The notes: generated by a model not told the origin, from the sequence alone. Counted from the stretch's first letter, positions 21,469-33,508 are shown. The stretch: DNA of 64,000 bases from Melastoma dodecandrum (GCA_029817715.1 JARUPY010000083.1:3348001-3412000); one strand, 5' to 3'. A program made the numbers and translations.

Positions 21469-22448
21469 TTTTTGCACGGAAATACGGTTAGTTTTTAAAA
21501 AAATTTACGAAATACGATCCCGATTTCGTAAAATACGGTTTTACTGTCGAAGGGGTGCGTTCTCAAAACCCTCCGTGTATGAAAGGAAGAGGCGAGTTTT
21601 CAAAACCCGCCCTTATGCGGCATTCGGGCATAGTATGAGGGCACGGTTTCAAAACGCGCCCTCATGCAGGGGTTTTGACACTTGGAGAAATTCTCCAAGT
21701 ATGGGGGCCCCTTTGGGGAATGCACAAGGGATGAGTTTTCAAAACTCGCCCCTCCTTAGAACATACAAAACCCACCCCTTGGAGAAATACACAAGGGGCG
21801 GGTTTTGAAAACCCGCCCTCCTCTTAGACGAAGGGAGGCGGTAAAGCGCGGAGGATGACGGGGGTCGGCGTGAGGGCGGATGAGGTGACGTCGTGAGGCC
21901 GGAGGACGAAGTACGTGACGGCGTATGAGGAGTAGCGGAGGACGAAGTACAGTCGGGAGAAGGCGGACGGAGGACGGGGGCTCGGGCGTCGGGGATCGGG
22001 TTAGGGTTTGGGTAAAATAAATTCGGAGGTGGGGGACCCGAGTTAAGCTGCAAGGTGGGCGGGTTTTCAGTTACTCAAAACCCGCCTCTTGTGGGGTTAT
22101 GAAAGGGGCGGGTTTTCAAAACCCGTCCCCCGTCCAACGCCGAAACCTTCCGTCCCCACTCGACAAATTCGCCCAAGGGTTGAAGGGGCGGGTTTACGTA
22201 AGGAACGGGACTCCAACACTTGAAGAATCTCTCCAAATGTTGGAGGGGTGGGTTTTGAAACCGCGCCCTCATGCTGTGCCCGGATGCCATATAGGGGCGG
22301 ATTTTCATTCCTTTCATACACGGAGGGCGCGTTTTGAAATCGCGCACTCTTTGTAAAACGCGCCCCCTCGACGGTAAAACCGTATTTTACGAAATTGAGA
22401 TCGTATTCACAAATTTTTTTAAAAACTAACCGTATTTTCGTACAAAAC
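21469..22448. mobile_element. GC-rich foldback element with ~200-250-bp terminal inverted repeats
   Basis: The left end (TTTTTGCACGGAAATACGG) and the right end read in reverse complement (TTTTGTACGAAAATACGG) start a shared inverted repeat. It continues through GTTAGTTTTTAAAAAAATTT, CGTAAAATACGGTTTTAC, CTCCGTGTATGAAAGGAA and ATGAGGGC, then GGTTTCAAAAC, so the arms match for roughly 200-250 bp with scattered differences. Inner arms carry palindromes of the GGGCGGGTTTTGAAAACCCG type. The core, about 21830-22050, is purine-rich with no transposase ORF. I could not find a clear target-site duplication. It appears to be a non-autonomous DNA element; related copies lie at 5090-5260 and 51838-52399. 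Confidence 0.75.
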
Positions 22449-23318
22449 TTAAGACTCGGAGAGGATTTGACTGGTAGACGTTAGCTAACTCGAAAGGAAG
22501 AAAAACAATTGGAGGACGGCTGGGACTCCTCCTCCTTATCTTATCAAATTCCAACGTTACCCGTCTCTTCCTTATCAATCATCTCCCCTATTTTAGTAAA
22601 TGGAATTTTGTTAACCATTGCCTTATTTGACGCTTTTTAATTGTTTAACAAGTTATATTTTTTTATTGTTTTAGAATATGTTAAATTAATAACATTATTA
22701 GTAATTATATTTTTACCATTTCAAAACTGGGTATAGCAAAACCACCTTGAAATGGGCCGATTAATTAAGCCCGTCAAGACTGAGAACAATTATTATGGGC
22801 CGAAATCAGAATTCGTTCCCTTCCATATCTTTTTCTAAAAACAACTCCAGTAGAGATGGATAAAACGTTGATCGATGAGACGTTTGGGGTGTGATAATTG
22901 AGCCTACCGATGACGATGATGAATGGTGGTGGTGAAAAAGCAGGGGTCCTAATGAAAAGAGAGTAATCCCCGATTGGTTCACGAGTCACGGCGACGCAAC
23001 GTCACGTCGATGTTAGACTTGGATTACATTAATGGAGAGAGGATAGAGGAGAGGCTATGTAGGCCAGCTGATGTGACGATTCCTCACCCCCCGCCCGCGT
23101 GACAAATTCCATTACCAACCAATCATTTTCTTTGTTAAATGTCAGGAAGATGGTGGGGCTGGATTTTGTAATGAAACAACAAACAATTATCTTCTTCTTC
23201 TTTTTTTTTTTTTTCCTTTTTGTTTGTGGTGGGCACGGCAGATTACATACAGGCTCTTCAACCCTTTTTTCCTACAATTGCATAAGGTTCAGGAGGATTC
23301 ATACGATCAGGGCTGTGA

Positions 23319-23336
23319 TTAGGGTTAGGGTTAGGG
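23319..23336 (+). repeat. Three TTAGGG units
   Basis: Three consecutive TTAGGG units. The canonical plant telomere unit is TTTAGGG, so this is either a degenerate telobox or chance. There is no flanking telomeric array. Confidence 0.7.
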
Positions 23337-24399
23337 CTTGTGATTAATATCGAAATTGTGATGAAGTAAATCTTGTCGCTTTTTCTTGTACTTCATTCTT
23401 CTTTTTTAAAATTATCTGAAGATCATCGTGTCCACGATTTCGATCACTCCTGATAGAGGAAAAAAAAAAGAGGAAAAACAAAAGGGAAATTGTAATGATA
23501 AAAAATTTTGTAATTGTAATTAGAAAAATGTAAAATGTGGTTGAACATTTGGACAACCTCAATCATTTGGCCACAATTATGGTAGACGCCCTATTAAATC
23601 TAAACTTGATGATAATTAGAAATTGGAAAATGGTGGGACACACGCGAGAGAAGAAGAGGCGGGAGACTAAGCATGCGAGAGAAGAAGAGGCGAGAGGCGG
23701 GTTACCTGAGATAATAAAAAGAAATGGAAAGATTTTATAAAAATAAAGGAGAGTTACCGGAGAGAAGCGAGAAGAATGAGAAGAAATCAGGAAAAGAAGA
23801 ATGAAGGAGAGAAGCGGGGATACGGTGACGTCGAGGGCTGATTTTCGTACGGAACCTCGAGGAATGGACATGTTAGAGCATTCGACCCGAAGTAAAATCG
23901 TACGGAGACGTCGAGAACTTGAAGTATTTTGCGGAGGAAGTGGGACGAGGTACGTTCACCCCCTTATCTGTTTTCCTAGTATTTCGTCTTCGCTGGGTTC
24001 TTGGCGTATTGTTGCCGCGTGTGCTTGTGGGATTGATCAGTTAGTTGCGTGGGTTCATATTTTACACGTTTCGCCCCCCTCTTCTTCTTCTTCTTCCCTC
24101 TGTTGTGGTAGTCCTCGTCGATCCTCGTGAATCTTGCCGTGGTCAATGCAGTGATGCCATTCATGGAGTAACAAATCATAAAATGATTATACTAGTTTTT
24201 ATGACTAACAAATAATGCTTGTTATTGTTTTTTTTACAAGTACCGAAGTTGGTATTTGTACAAAAGATTACATTTGTATATTAAACTAATGTATACTAGA
24301 ATATACAAAGTCGTCGTTAGAATTATAATAAAATCGGGTTATACCGCAAATGCGAAACTTTGGAACCTTTTAGGGATTCTCATACTCTTACTAACTATA

Positions 24400-26388
24400 T
24401 GCTACCGGACGCGGCTAACGGTACATGCACATAAGGCTTTCATAGTTACTATTAATTTTTTTAGTAAATTTTACTAAAAGTTGACCATTACAATTAAAGT
24501 TAACGCAAATTTAGTAAAAAAAGTAGTAAAATTTACTAAAAACTGGTCTTTTTTTAGTAAAGTCAACGCAAAATTAGTAAAAAAGTATGGAAATTTTACT
24601 ACTTTTGTACTGTTCAAAACAAATTTTACGTTGACTTTACTAAGAAAAGTTTTAGTAAAGTCAGCGCAAATTTAGTAAAAAAAGTAGTAAATTTTACTAC
24701 TTTTTTACTGTACGAATTTAGGCAATAATTAATAATTTTTTACTAATTTTGGGGTGATTTTTAGTAAAACACTCTTCGAGTTAGTAAAACTGTTAGTAAA
24801 GTCTTACGGTTTTCGTAAATGTTTACTAATTTTGACATGTTTTTATGAATAAAGTTAGTAAACTGTTACTAAAAATCTAGTAGTTTACTAATTATTTTAC
24901 TAATTTGAACAGTGAAACCCGAACCGATTACGAACCTAATTTTGATGTGAAATTACCGTTTTACCCCCGTTAGTAAACAGTGAAACCCCGAACCTATTTA
25001 CGAACTTAATTTCTCCCCCGTAACAGGGGTAAAACGGTAATTTCACATCAAAATAGGTTCGGAGTTAGGTTCGGAAATACTGTTCTAATTAGTAAATTAA
25101 TTAGTAAACTACTTCATTTTTAGTAACAGTTGACTACATTTTTTCGTAAAAACATGTCAAAATTAGTAAACATTTACGAAAACTGTAAGACTTTACTAAT
25201 AGTTTTACTAACTCGAAGAGTTTTTTACTAAAAATCACACAAAAATTAGTAAACAATTACTAATTATCACCTAAATTCGTACAGTAAAAAAGTAGTACAA
25301 TTTTCTACTTTTTTTACTAAATTTGTGTTGACGTTACTAAAACAGAGAAGCTTAGTAAAGTCAACGCAAAATTAGTAAAAAAAAGTAGTAAATTTTACTA
25401 TTTTTTCTTACTAAATTTGCGTTGACTTTACTAAAATTGTGCTTTTCTTAGTAAAGTCAACACAAAATTAGTAAACTTATACTGCTTTGAACAGTACAAA
25501 AGTAGTAAAATTTTCATACTTTTTTACTAATTTTACGTTAACTTTATTAAAAAAGACCAGTTTTTAATTATTTTACTAATTTGAACAGTGAAACCCGAAC
25601 CGATTACGAACCTAATTTTGATGTGAAATTACCGTTTTACCCCCGTTAGTAAACAGTGAAACCCCGAACCTATTTACGAACTTAATTTCTCCCCCGTAAC
25701 AGGGGTAAAACGGTAATTTCACATCAAAATAGGTTCGGAGTTAGGTTCGGAAATACTGTTCTAATTAGTAAATTAATTAGTAAACTACTTCATTTTTAGT
25801 AACAGTTGACTACATTTTTTCGTAAAAACATGTCAAAATTAGTAAACATTTACGAAAACTGTAAGACTTTACTAATAGTTTTACTAACTCGAAGAGTTTT
25901 TTACTAAAAATCACACAAAAATTAGTAAACAATTACTAATTATCACCTAAATTCGTACAGTAAAAAAGTAGTACAATTTTCTACTTTTTTTACTAAATTT
26001 GTGTTGACGTTACTAAAACAGAGAAGCTTAGTAAAGTCAACGCAAAATTAGTAAAAAAAAGTAGTAAATTTTACTATTTTTTCTTACTAAATTTGCGTTG
26101 ACTTTACTAAAATTGTGCTTTTCTTAGTAAAGTCAACACAAAATTAGTAAACTTATACTGCTTTGAACAGTACAAAAGTAGTAAAATTTTCATACTTTTT
26201 TACTAATTTTACGTTAACTTTATTAAAAAAGACCAGTTTTTAATAAATTTTACTGCTTTTTTTACTAAATTTGCGTTGACTTTAGTTGTAATGGACAACT
26301 TTTAGTAAAATTTACTAAAAAAATTAATAGTAATTAATAAACTACGTAAGCCTTACGTGCACGTACCGTTAACCGCTTTACCAGACAA
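24400..26388. mobile_element. Giant AT-rich palindromic (foldback) element
   Basis: The left end (GCGGCTAACGGTACATGCAC at 24411) is the reverse complement, with few changes, of the right end (GTGCACGTACCGTTAACCGC near 26358-26376). The inverted arms extend about 500 bp inward. They are composed of recurring TTAGTAAA/TTTACTAA words and the unit AGTAAAGTCAACGCAAATTT in both orientations. The centre is marked by ACCGTTTTACCCC (near 24955) facing GGGGTAAAACGGT (near 25027). No transposase-like ORF is visible. Part of the centre plus right arm is duplicated in tandem. The outer limits are uncertain; weak similarity of TTTGGAACC and TTTGGATCC outside both ends suggests the arms may run further. Confidence 0.75.
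24889..26244 (+). repeat. Tandem duplication, unit 676 bp
   Basis: The sequence starting TAATTATTTTACTAATTTG at 24889 starts again at 25565, offset 676 bp. By eye the two copies agree through their full length, including the ACCGTTTTACCCCCGTTAG centre and the GACCAGTTTTTAAT end. Divergence begins at 25569 versus 26245. It lies inside the AT-rich palindromic element. Confidence 0.85.
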
Positions 26389-28568
26389 TGAAAGGATCCA
26401 AACAAACGGTGGACTCGCACAAGGCATCGCTTAATTAGTCAAGATTTTGGACAAACGTTAAACATTCTGATAGGGAAAATAGACAAACAAAATGGACTGG
26501 CTTAGGTTGGCAATCCCCCAATCTATCTCTTCTAATGCTCAGACTAGCGAGACACTAATCTTTAAAAAAAAAAGAAAAGAAAAGAATTAGGATAAGGAAA
26601 CCACGCCCGCCCCAACCCAACCCCAGCCGGATTTGTCCCTTACTTTATTTTTATTATTATTCGGATGGGGGATTTTGCCGAATGAAAAACTTGGTGCCAC
26701 TGTTTCCAAGTATTCAATCAACCCCCCCACCCCGGGGATTAACATAGTAATATATAATCAAAACTCAACCTAATAACATTAAAAATATAACCAACGTCAT
26801 GGGATGGGATGAGATTTCGCAATCAACAACATTAAAAATATTAGTCTTCTTTAATCTCAGATGGCCTTGCATTTACCACAAAGTACAGATGAAACATGCC
26901 CCAGGGTATTATGACATAGTAAGAGGAGCAGCTGGCTACCAAAGACCAACCGGGTAAACTACTCCCATCTTATTATCCGAATCGACTTCACTGATCAAGA
27001 TATAGCGTAAAACCACAACGCGCGTAACAAAGTAACGATGTGAAATGCTCGAATGAAATTTGAACCCCAACAGAAGAATACTATTTCAGCTCACTTTGCC
27101 ATCTCCGAGATGAGTCGGAATAGAATCAAATCCGTTTCTGTCCGGGACAAATTAAAAGAGAGTGTGACAGGAGAGGGATGAGAGGCAGTACCTTCTTCAA
27201 GCTTTCCCCTTTTCCTTTGTTCCCTTTCCCTTTTCCTGATGTTTGTTCCCTGGCATGACAACAACCTTCTCCAAATCAAAAGGAATTCCCAAAGACAGAA
27301 GTCGTAATTTCCCGGGATGGAGCAACGATTATTATGTACCTACACGTACATGCATTTTCAACAAGTATTTGCATTGACTTCTTCAACGTAACTTGACACG
27401 ACTTAGATCCCCGAGTGGGATCTGATCTGATCAGAACAGCAAACAACCAAAACTATCATCATTATTCATTACTACTGGGGGCATCGCCTGTTAAGACCAA
27501 CGTGGAGGGATTAAAAAAAGGAACGCTTCCATCCTCATCCTTTTTCCCCCACCATGAGTCCCTCTCACAACGTTCAGAAGCCAGAATTAGACGAGACGGA
27601 AGAAAGAAACCAAACATGATTTAGGAGATGGACCCCCTTGTTTCGCAGGGCCGGCAGCCGTGTTGAGAAATAGTCTCATGCCTAGAAAATATTTGGGTCA
27701 AGTACATAAATAGGATTGGGACCTTCACTTACTTAATCACATAATTTCTACGTAGTATCAGAGTCAGATTCGCTCCGTCGACAAAAATTTCGAATGAAGA
27801 TGTCCTACCCACCGTTGCATAAGATTGGGACGAGATTATACCTCGTTGTTGAGTACAGCAACAAAAAAGAAAAGCAAGCAAAAAACAGACATACACCCCC
27901 CAACATCCACACCCACAAAAACTCTCTTTTTATCTCCTCGGTCTCATTATACCTTTGATGGATGGTGCGGGAAACAGGGACTCCTCCACGCTTTCCTCGC
28001 ATTTGTCAACCTTTCAGACAAACAGAAAAAGGCACCAAAAAATATTCATCCATGGAAAGCAAAAGTCCATGTAGAAGAAGCACAAAGTATAGGACCCCTG
28101 CCAATAAACTTCCCAGCAACTTTACTGTTAACAGTGATTTCATGTTCCTTAGTTATCAGCTAGGAAGAAATGGGTTGGTGGGGTTAGCAATGAAGAAAAA
28201 CAATGCAGGATGTGAATGTCAGAAAAAACATCGGTGGGCAGTTCATAATAACCCTCTTTGTTTTCTTCGTGGTCAACTGGAGTGATTAGGAGAATTTAGC
28301 TGTTGCGTGATTTGATGTGGTGGGGATGGGGGGACAGATAAGTTTAGGGATGAAACAAGAAGGGGAGACTTCATGATTTGATGGCCAAATCCATGATAAG
28401 GTGGAGGAGCAACATGAGGGGTAATGCTTTAAACTAATATTTTCTTTCCTCCCACTAGATAAGTCCAAAGGAAGAGGGCCCGAGAGACAGAAAGCGGAAG
28501 AGAAGGAGATCAATCAAGGGGTGAGGTGAGGGGTGTTTATATTAGGGGAAATCACCAGGTGGGGTTAA

Positions 28569-29618
28569 ATGGAAGTGAGAGGCCAAGAACAGGAAAACGA
28601 GATGCCCAGTTCCTTGGGGTATAACCCTCCCGGTAAAGAATCATCACCTCCAGCAATTGTCCCCACTTTGAGAGAAACCAGGGATCACCAACAACCCCTT
28701 GATCACCACCATCTGCAGCAACAGCAACAGCAACAGCAGCAGCAGCAGCATGGGATCATCAATCCCCCCAGTCAACCAACCAAACCAAAGATGGAGATTC
28801 AAGAAGCTGACCTCGACGCCCTCCCAGTCTCATCTGCTCCTCCCCCTTCACCGACTTTCAGCATCTTCAAGTACTCGGGGCCGATGCAGCACATGAATCT
28901 GATGCAGCTCCAGTCCCAGACTACGCCGTATGCTGTGATTCCCTCGACCGGCGAGGTTCGGTATAAGGAATGTATGAGGAATCATGCCGCAAGCATGGGC
29001 GGGCACATCGTCGACGGGTGCGGAGAATTCATGCCAGGTGGAAGTGAGGGCAGCCCTGAGTTCTTTAAGTGTGTGGCTTGCCAGTGTCATCAGAATTTCC
29101 ACAGGAAGGAGATCGACGGCGAATTGCAGCCATCTGGTTTTAGTCCTCACTTCTACGGCCTTGTCTCTAAAGCCAATGGATCTCATAAAGGTGGCTTGAG
29201 TCCTTCATTGCAGCGCCATCGACGAAGAGTTTTCCAGCCTACTCCTATCAACGTGCACCAGCACCAAAGATTTCCTTTCGGGATATCAAATAGTACCACC
29301 ACATTGGCTCATCCAGTTATGATGGCATTTGGCAATGGAGGGGCCGAAGAGTACTCTAGCGAGGACATCGCCATCTTTCATGCCCATGATATTGGGTTTC
29401 AATCAGGTTCCAAGAAAAGGTTCCGGACCAAGTTTACACAACAACAGAAGGAGAAGATGGTGGAATTCGCGGAAAGGCTGGGGTGGAGGATGCAGAAGCA
29501 AAACGAACATGAAGTCATGCAGTTCTGTGAAGAAGTTGGGGTCAAGAGACGGGTCTTCAAAGTATGGATGCACAACAACAAGCAACAAGCCATGAAGAAG
29601 CAACAGATGCAAGGTTAA
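28569..29618 (+). CDS. Zinc-finger homeodomain (ZF-HD) transcription factor
   Basis: Single-exon gene encoding 349 residues, as is typical for this plant-specific family. Residues about 130-183 are the ZF-HD dimerisation domain (VRYKECMRNHAA, then the spaced Cys/His of GCGEF, CVACQCHQNFHR). Residues about 282-340 are the homeodomain (KKRFRTKFTQQQKEKM, and helix 3 VFKVWMHNNK, where ZF-HD proteins carry Met where most homeodomains have Gln or Phe). The N-terminus has a 12-residue polyglutamine tract (about 50-60) encoded by a CAA/CAG repeat at 28712-28750, so length may vary between alleles. These proteins act in the nucleus as homo- or heterodimers in development and stress responses. The first ATG of the frame is used. 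The gene is convergent with the LEA-like gene. Confidence 0.95.
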   Translation: MEVRGQEQENEMPSSLGYNPPGKESSPPAIVPTLRETRDHQQPLDHHHLQQQQQQQQQQQHGIINPPSQPTKPKMEIQEADLDALPVSSAPPPSPTFSIFKYSGPMQHMNLMQLQSQTTPYAVIPSTGEVRYKECMRNHAASMGGHIVDGCGEFMPGGSEGSPEFFKCVACQCHQNFHRKEIDGELQPSGFSPHFYGLVSKANGSHKGGLSPSLQRHRRRVFQPTPINVHQHQRFPFGISNSTTTLAHPVMMAFGNGGAEEYSSEDIAIFHAHDIGFQSGSKKRFRTKFTQQQKEKMVEFAERLGWRMQKQNEHEVMQFCEEVGVKRRVFKVWMHNNKQQAMKKQQMQG

Positions 29619-31118
29619 CTCCCACAGCCATTAACCCATGACAAATTTTCACCCTGCGATGCCCAAGCTAATCAGTTTGTAGGACCAAAATCACAATGAT
29701 AGACATGAGATTTCAAAGGGGAAAACAGTAGTCCGACGCCTGTCCCTCTAGGGAGCAAGATTTTTGCAATGTCCGATGCATATTCCTTAATCAAAGGACT
29801 GCTGGATGAGAGAAAAAAAAAATTCATGATTTACTGACAAAAGCAGTAATTTTCGCCATCGGTTAAAATTTCCTCCTTAGAGACAGCATAGGAACAACTT
29901 CAGTGAAGCATTCTTGGCGACCACAGACAATCACTGACCTGCTTCAGATTCTCATTCTATTGAACCTTTTCATCGTTACCATTATTATTACTAGAACCAA
30001 AAGGAAATGCCATTAACCTAACGGATGAATTCATATGACAATTAACAACATTAGTTGGGGTAGGGGACGCCTTGCCTTTGCTTGGGTTTCTAAAGCTGTA
30101 GCCTACGTTGTAAGATTCAGCCTATGACCTCTAATGATTTATGTTCCTGCGCATGCAATTCCGAAATAATTTCTAAACCAAGTTAAGAAAAGAACATGGG
30201 AATCCACGCATTTTTCAGCTTGTCATCTTCATTACCACGACCCTATCTCCACTCCCCCCCCCCCTCCCCTAGCCATATTGATGTGGTGTTTTTTTTTTTT
30301 GGGGGGGGGGGGATTTACCACTATTATAAGACACACCACATGAAAACTAGGGAGAATTATGAAAATAAGACTCACACTTTCAAAAGTGAGCGTGCTTTGA
30401 CAGGACCCAAAAATTCATCAAACGTTATGGTGTCGGCAAGAAGAAGAACTGATGCATCAGAGGTGGCGTTTTAATACCTGGGGGACGTGAGAAAGGTAAC
30501 ATATTGTCAGTGGAAAGATAATAGCGATGTAAACAACAAGAAGAGATGCGATCAGTCATTTATTCTCATATAACCAAATGGCATAGTAGACTTGTTGTTT
30601 GAAACTGGCTGCATGAGAGGCAATGGATCAAACAACTGCAAACACCAACTAAAGACGGCATTCTCTTCTATCTTATTACGGAGGATTCATATTAGTTCAA
30701 GCTTCAATTCCATCATCAGGTTGGGGGCATTACATTGAGCCGAGAAATGAATGTAGAGTTGGTCTGTCACAAAACTCAGCTGGCTCTCCACACCCAGAAA
30801 AATGTTCTATGTTGAAAGCAGAGAGCGTTACGGGCACAAAACAAATGCTTTCGTTTACTGCCTCAACAAGAACTTTATCAAAATATAGTAAAGCAACTGC
30901 CATATGGATGTGCAAAAAGGGGAGCCTTCATCCTTGCAACTAGTTCTCAATCAAACAAGTATCTATCCATACTGGGTGCACCCCATTCAGTGCACTCTCT
31001 TAAAGGGAATTATGAGAGCACTAGATTACATAGCAAGGAAGAATTTAGGAGACAAGTAAATTCCAAAAATTACAAAGGTACCTATTCATTCATTACCCTT
31101 TTCAGGAGCCAGCTAGAG
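29619..31118. other. Spacer between ZF-HD and LEA-like genes
   Basis: It contains the 3' ends of the two convergent genes. Near 30254-30312 there are C, T and G homopolymers, including a T run directly followed by a run of about 11 G. No gene is supported. Confidence 0.6.
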
Positions 31119-33352
31119 CTACAGTTCCGCTGTGACCTTCCTCATGTTTGATCCCAGATTACCAGTTGCTTCAGAAGCTTTCTCTTTGGCTGCTTCGTAT
31201 GCATACTTGGCTTGTTCAGTCATCTTCTCCTTGGCGTTCTTGTATTGCTCCCCAACCTTCACGAAAGCATCATCATATGCAGCAGCTGCTTTGTCTTTCT
31301 CGTCCTCCATTGCCTCTCCCATCCTCTCCTTGGCATAATTAGATCTATCAAATGCCACATCTGATGCCATACTAGCACGTCTTTCAGCCTCATTGTACGC
31401 ATTGGCTGCTTTCTCACTTCCATATCCAAACGCCCCTTTAATTTTCTCTTTTGCATCAGATGTCTTCTCCCAAGCCATACCCCATCCCTCTTTGGCACTA
31501 TCATAGGCACTCCTTCCTGCATCAGATGTCTTCTCCGATGCCATATTCCATCCCTCTTTGGCTTTATCATGGGCCCTCCTTCCTGCTTCGATCCCATACT
31601 CCACTGTACTGCCAATTGTATCTTTAGCTGCATTAGCCTTTTCTGAAGCCTTATCTGCAGCCAGGTTTAGGTTTTCATTTGCGCCCCCATACATCTCGCT
31701 TGCCTTGGATTGGCCATAACTAGCAGCTCCTTCCATTTTTCCTTTGATGTACTCACCGGTGGATGCAGCCACATCTGCTGCCTTCCTCAGCGCTTCTTTT
31801 GATCCATCAAGAATATTTGCAGTTGTGTCTTTTCCATACTCGCAAGTTCTGGAAGCAGCCTCTTTCACATCACTAGCTTTATCAGTCGCCATGTCTGTTG
31901 CCATGCGAATTTTTTGTTTGGACGTGTCATAAGCATTTCCCGCCATCTCTTTTCCATATTCCAGGGCCTCTGACAGGTAGTCTTTCGTACCACTTGCTCC
32001 ATCTGAAGCCACTCTGCCAGCTTGATCAACTTTATCAGATGCCCAGCTCCCGAGATCACTAGCCTTTCCATAGGCAAAGCTAGCTGCCTTGTCAACTTTC
32101 TCTGATGCGTATTTTGATGCTTCTGCATAAATATATTATACTGTGAGGGGAGTGAAGAGCTAAACTTAGTCGCCGATCAATGGTTCAACCACGACTGAAT
32201 ATATTCCACAATTAACGCTTCACAATGAAATAAAAGGAAAATGTCCACAATCAATTGACTAGATCATCATTAAGCCAGCCAACCAATGACTCCATCATAC
32301 AATAGTTACAATAGACCAGTAGGCAGCTTAGAGATATGATCCAAATATGCAACATGAAGATCGTCCCTTTTGGTGGATCCTTCAGTGGTGACTCGCGAGA
32401 CGCATCAATACCATGTGAAAATATCTAATATTAGGCCAACTAGAGCACGACCTCTATGAATAGTTCACATACGAGATGGAGATCCTTATGGAAGGACGGG
32501 CAATACCAGATGCTGCAGAATTCATTGTGTTCGTTGCTTCTGAGGCGGCATTTCCAGCTTTATTGACCACATTCTCTGCCTTCCCTTGTGCATTGTTCTG
32601 CGCGGCTCCAAGACCTCTGTTATGGCATGAATGGACAAGTCAGACTTATACCACGGGGAACTGACACCAACAAATTGCAAGTAATCGAGTTGGAAAAGAA
32701 TGACGAAAAGAACGCACAGAAGCAACATGGCCGTAAAATGACTAATCACATCCAGATTACTACAAAAGCATGATACAGCGAAATGTATCAGTATGAAAAC
32801 TAATAATAGAAAATAATAAGTTATGCAAGGAAGAGAGACATTATTTAATCCTTCCTTAGGTTCTTCACCATGCAGCATCCGCATTCTTCACAAGGTTCCC
32901 GGAAAATGACGCGCAATTAAATTTTAGATTAGCACACGCCCTGATTTTTTATCGAACAATGTCATGATTCCGCTTCAAATTTTCTCCAAAAAAAAAAAAT
33001 TAAGCAGAATCTGCAGCAGCTTGACCAATTGACAATGCGAGAGATCCGGCGAACATCCAAATCCCTTAAACTCGGGACCACGTCCAGACCGACCAGGTAC
33101 TTTCACGATCGGAATTAGCCAAACGAACTAACGGCGAACACCAGAAGGAAAACAAACAACGAAGTTACGGTTAACAAAAACCAGTAGCGGAAAGATCAAA
33201 TACTCGTCAAACTTGTCGCGCCACGACTGGCCGTCCTCCTCCATCCCAGCGGCGTTCTCTTCCTGCCAACCGCTGCAACGATCCACTCCTGCCGCGGCCA
33301 TAACCGCGAGCAAGCAAACCGCCACCAGTTGACGCACCTTCCGATGCTCCAT
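31119..33352 (-). CDS. LEA-like protein (LEA_4-type repeats) with N-terminal signal-like segment
   Basis: 420 residues in three exons: 33204-33352, 32507-32616, 31119-32122. Phases fit, since the GA|A junction gives DKFDEGLGA. The start, ATG 33352, is followed by a hydrophobic stretch (QLVAVCLLAVMAAAGV) that looks like a signal peptide or membrane anchor. The remainder is Ala/Lys/Glu/Asp-rich and built from degenerate 11-residue amphipathic repeats (for example AADKASEKANAAKDT, AKEGWNMASEKTSDA, AKEKMTEQAKYAYEAAKEKA), with a near-duplicate AKEGW-MA-EKTSDA pair. Such proteins are disordered when wet and fold into helices on drying, protecting membranes and proteins. The promoter carries an ABRE and a TATA box, which fits ABA or drought induction. 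The signal-like N-terminus would target it to the secretory route, which is uncommon for LEA proteins but known for a plant subgroup. Confidence 0.85.
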
Positions 33353-33447
33353 AGTTCTTGTTCGATATGCAATGGATTAATTATTCTCCCTCCCGGACGG
33401 GCCTCCACTTCTTCTCCGTGTTCTTGTGGTCGTGGAACGGCGATGGT

Positions 33448-33462
33448 AATATATATAGAAGA
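33448..33462 (-). promoter_or_regulatory. TATA box of the LEA-like gene
   Basis: TATATATA on the minus strand, about 100 bp before the ATG at 33352, is at a typical distance for a plant TATA box with a short leader. Confidence 0.6.
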
Positions 33463-33508
33463 GGAGGGAAAGCCGGCCGTTGCGAGCAGAGAGGGGCCGA
33501 AGGAATGA

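Larger units (their letters stand above)
21004..28568. other. Repeat-rich gene-free region
   Basis: There are 7.5 kb between the divergent sugar transporter and ZF-HD genes. It holds a GC-rich foldback element (21469-22448), a three-unit TTAGGG run (23319-23336) and a large AT-rich palindromic element (about 24400-26388). Open frames here are short, low-complexity and unlike any family I know. The last 500 bp is the probable promoter of the ZF-HD gene, with TATA-like TTTATATTA near 28537. Confidence 0.6.

Noticed and set aside
21739..22053. A 104-codon Pro-rich minus-strand frame inside the GC-rich element
   Set aside because: It follows from the purine-rich core of the repeat and lacks any transposase-like feature.
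21469..22448. CRISPR array or phage-like repeats
   Set aside because: The repeats are inverted and irregular and the genome is eukaryotic; no spacer pattern.
23319..23336. Possible interstitial telomere
   Set aside because: Only three TTAGGG units, not the plant TTTAGGG, without an array.
23563..23871. A 102-codon minus-strand frame and overlapping + frame
   Set aside because: Low complexity (Leu/Phe/Ser or Lys/Glu/Arg) produced by purine-rich sequence; no family resemblance.
31259..31633. A 124-codon frame on the minus strand within the LEA-like gene
   Set aside because: A shadow of the LEA repeats in another frame.
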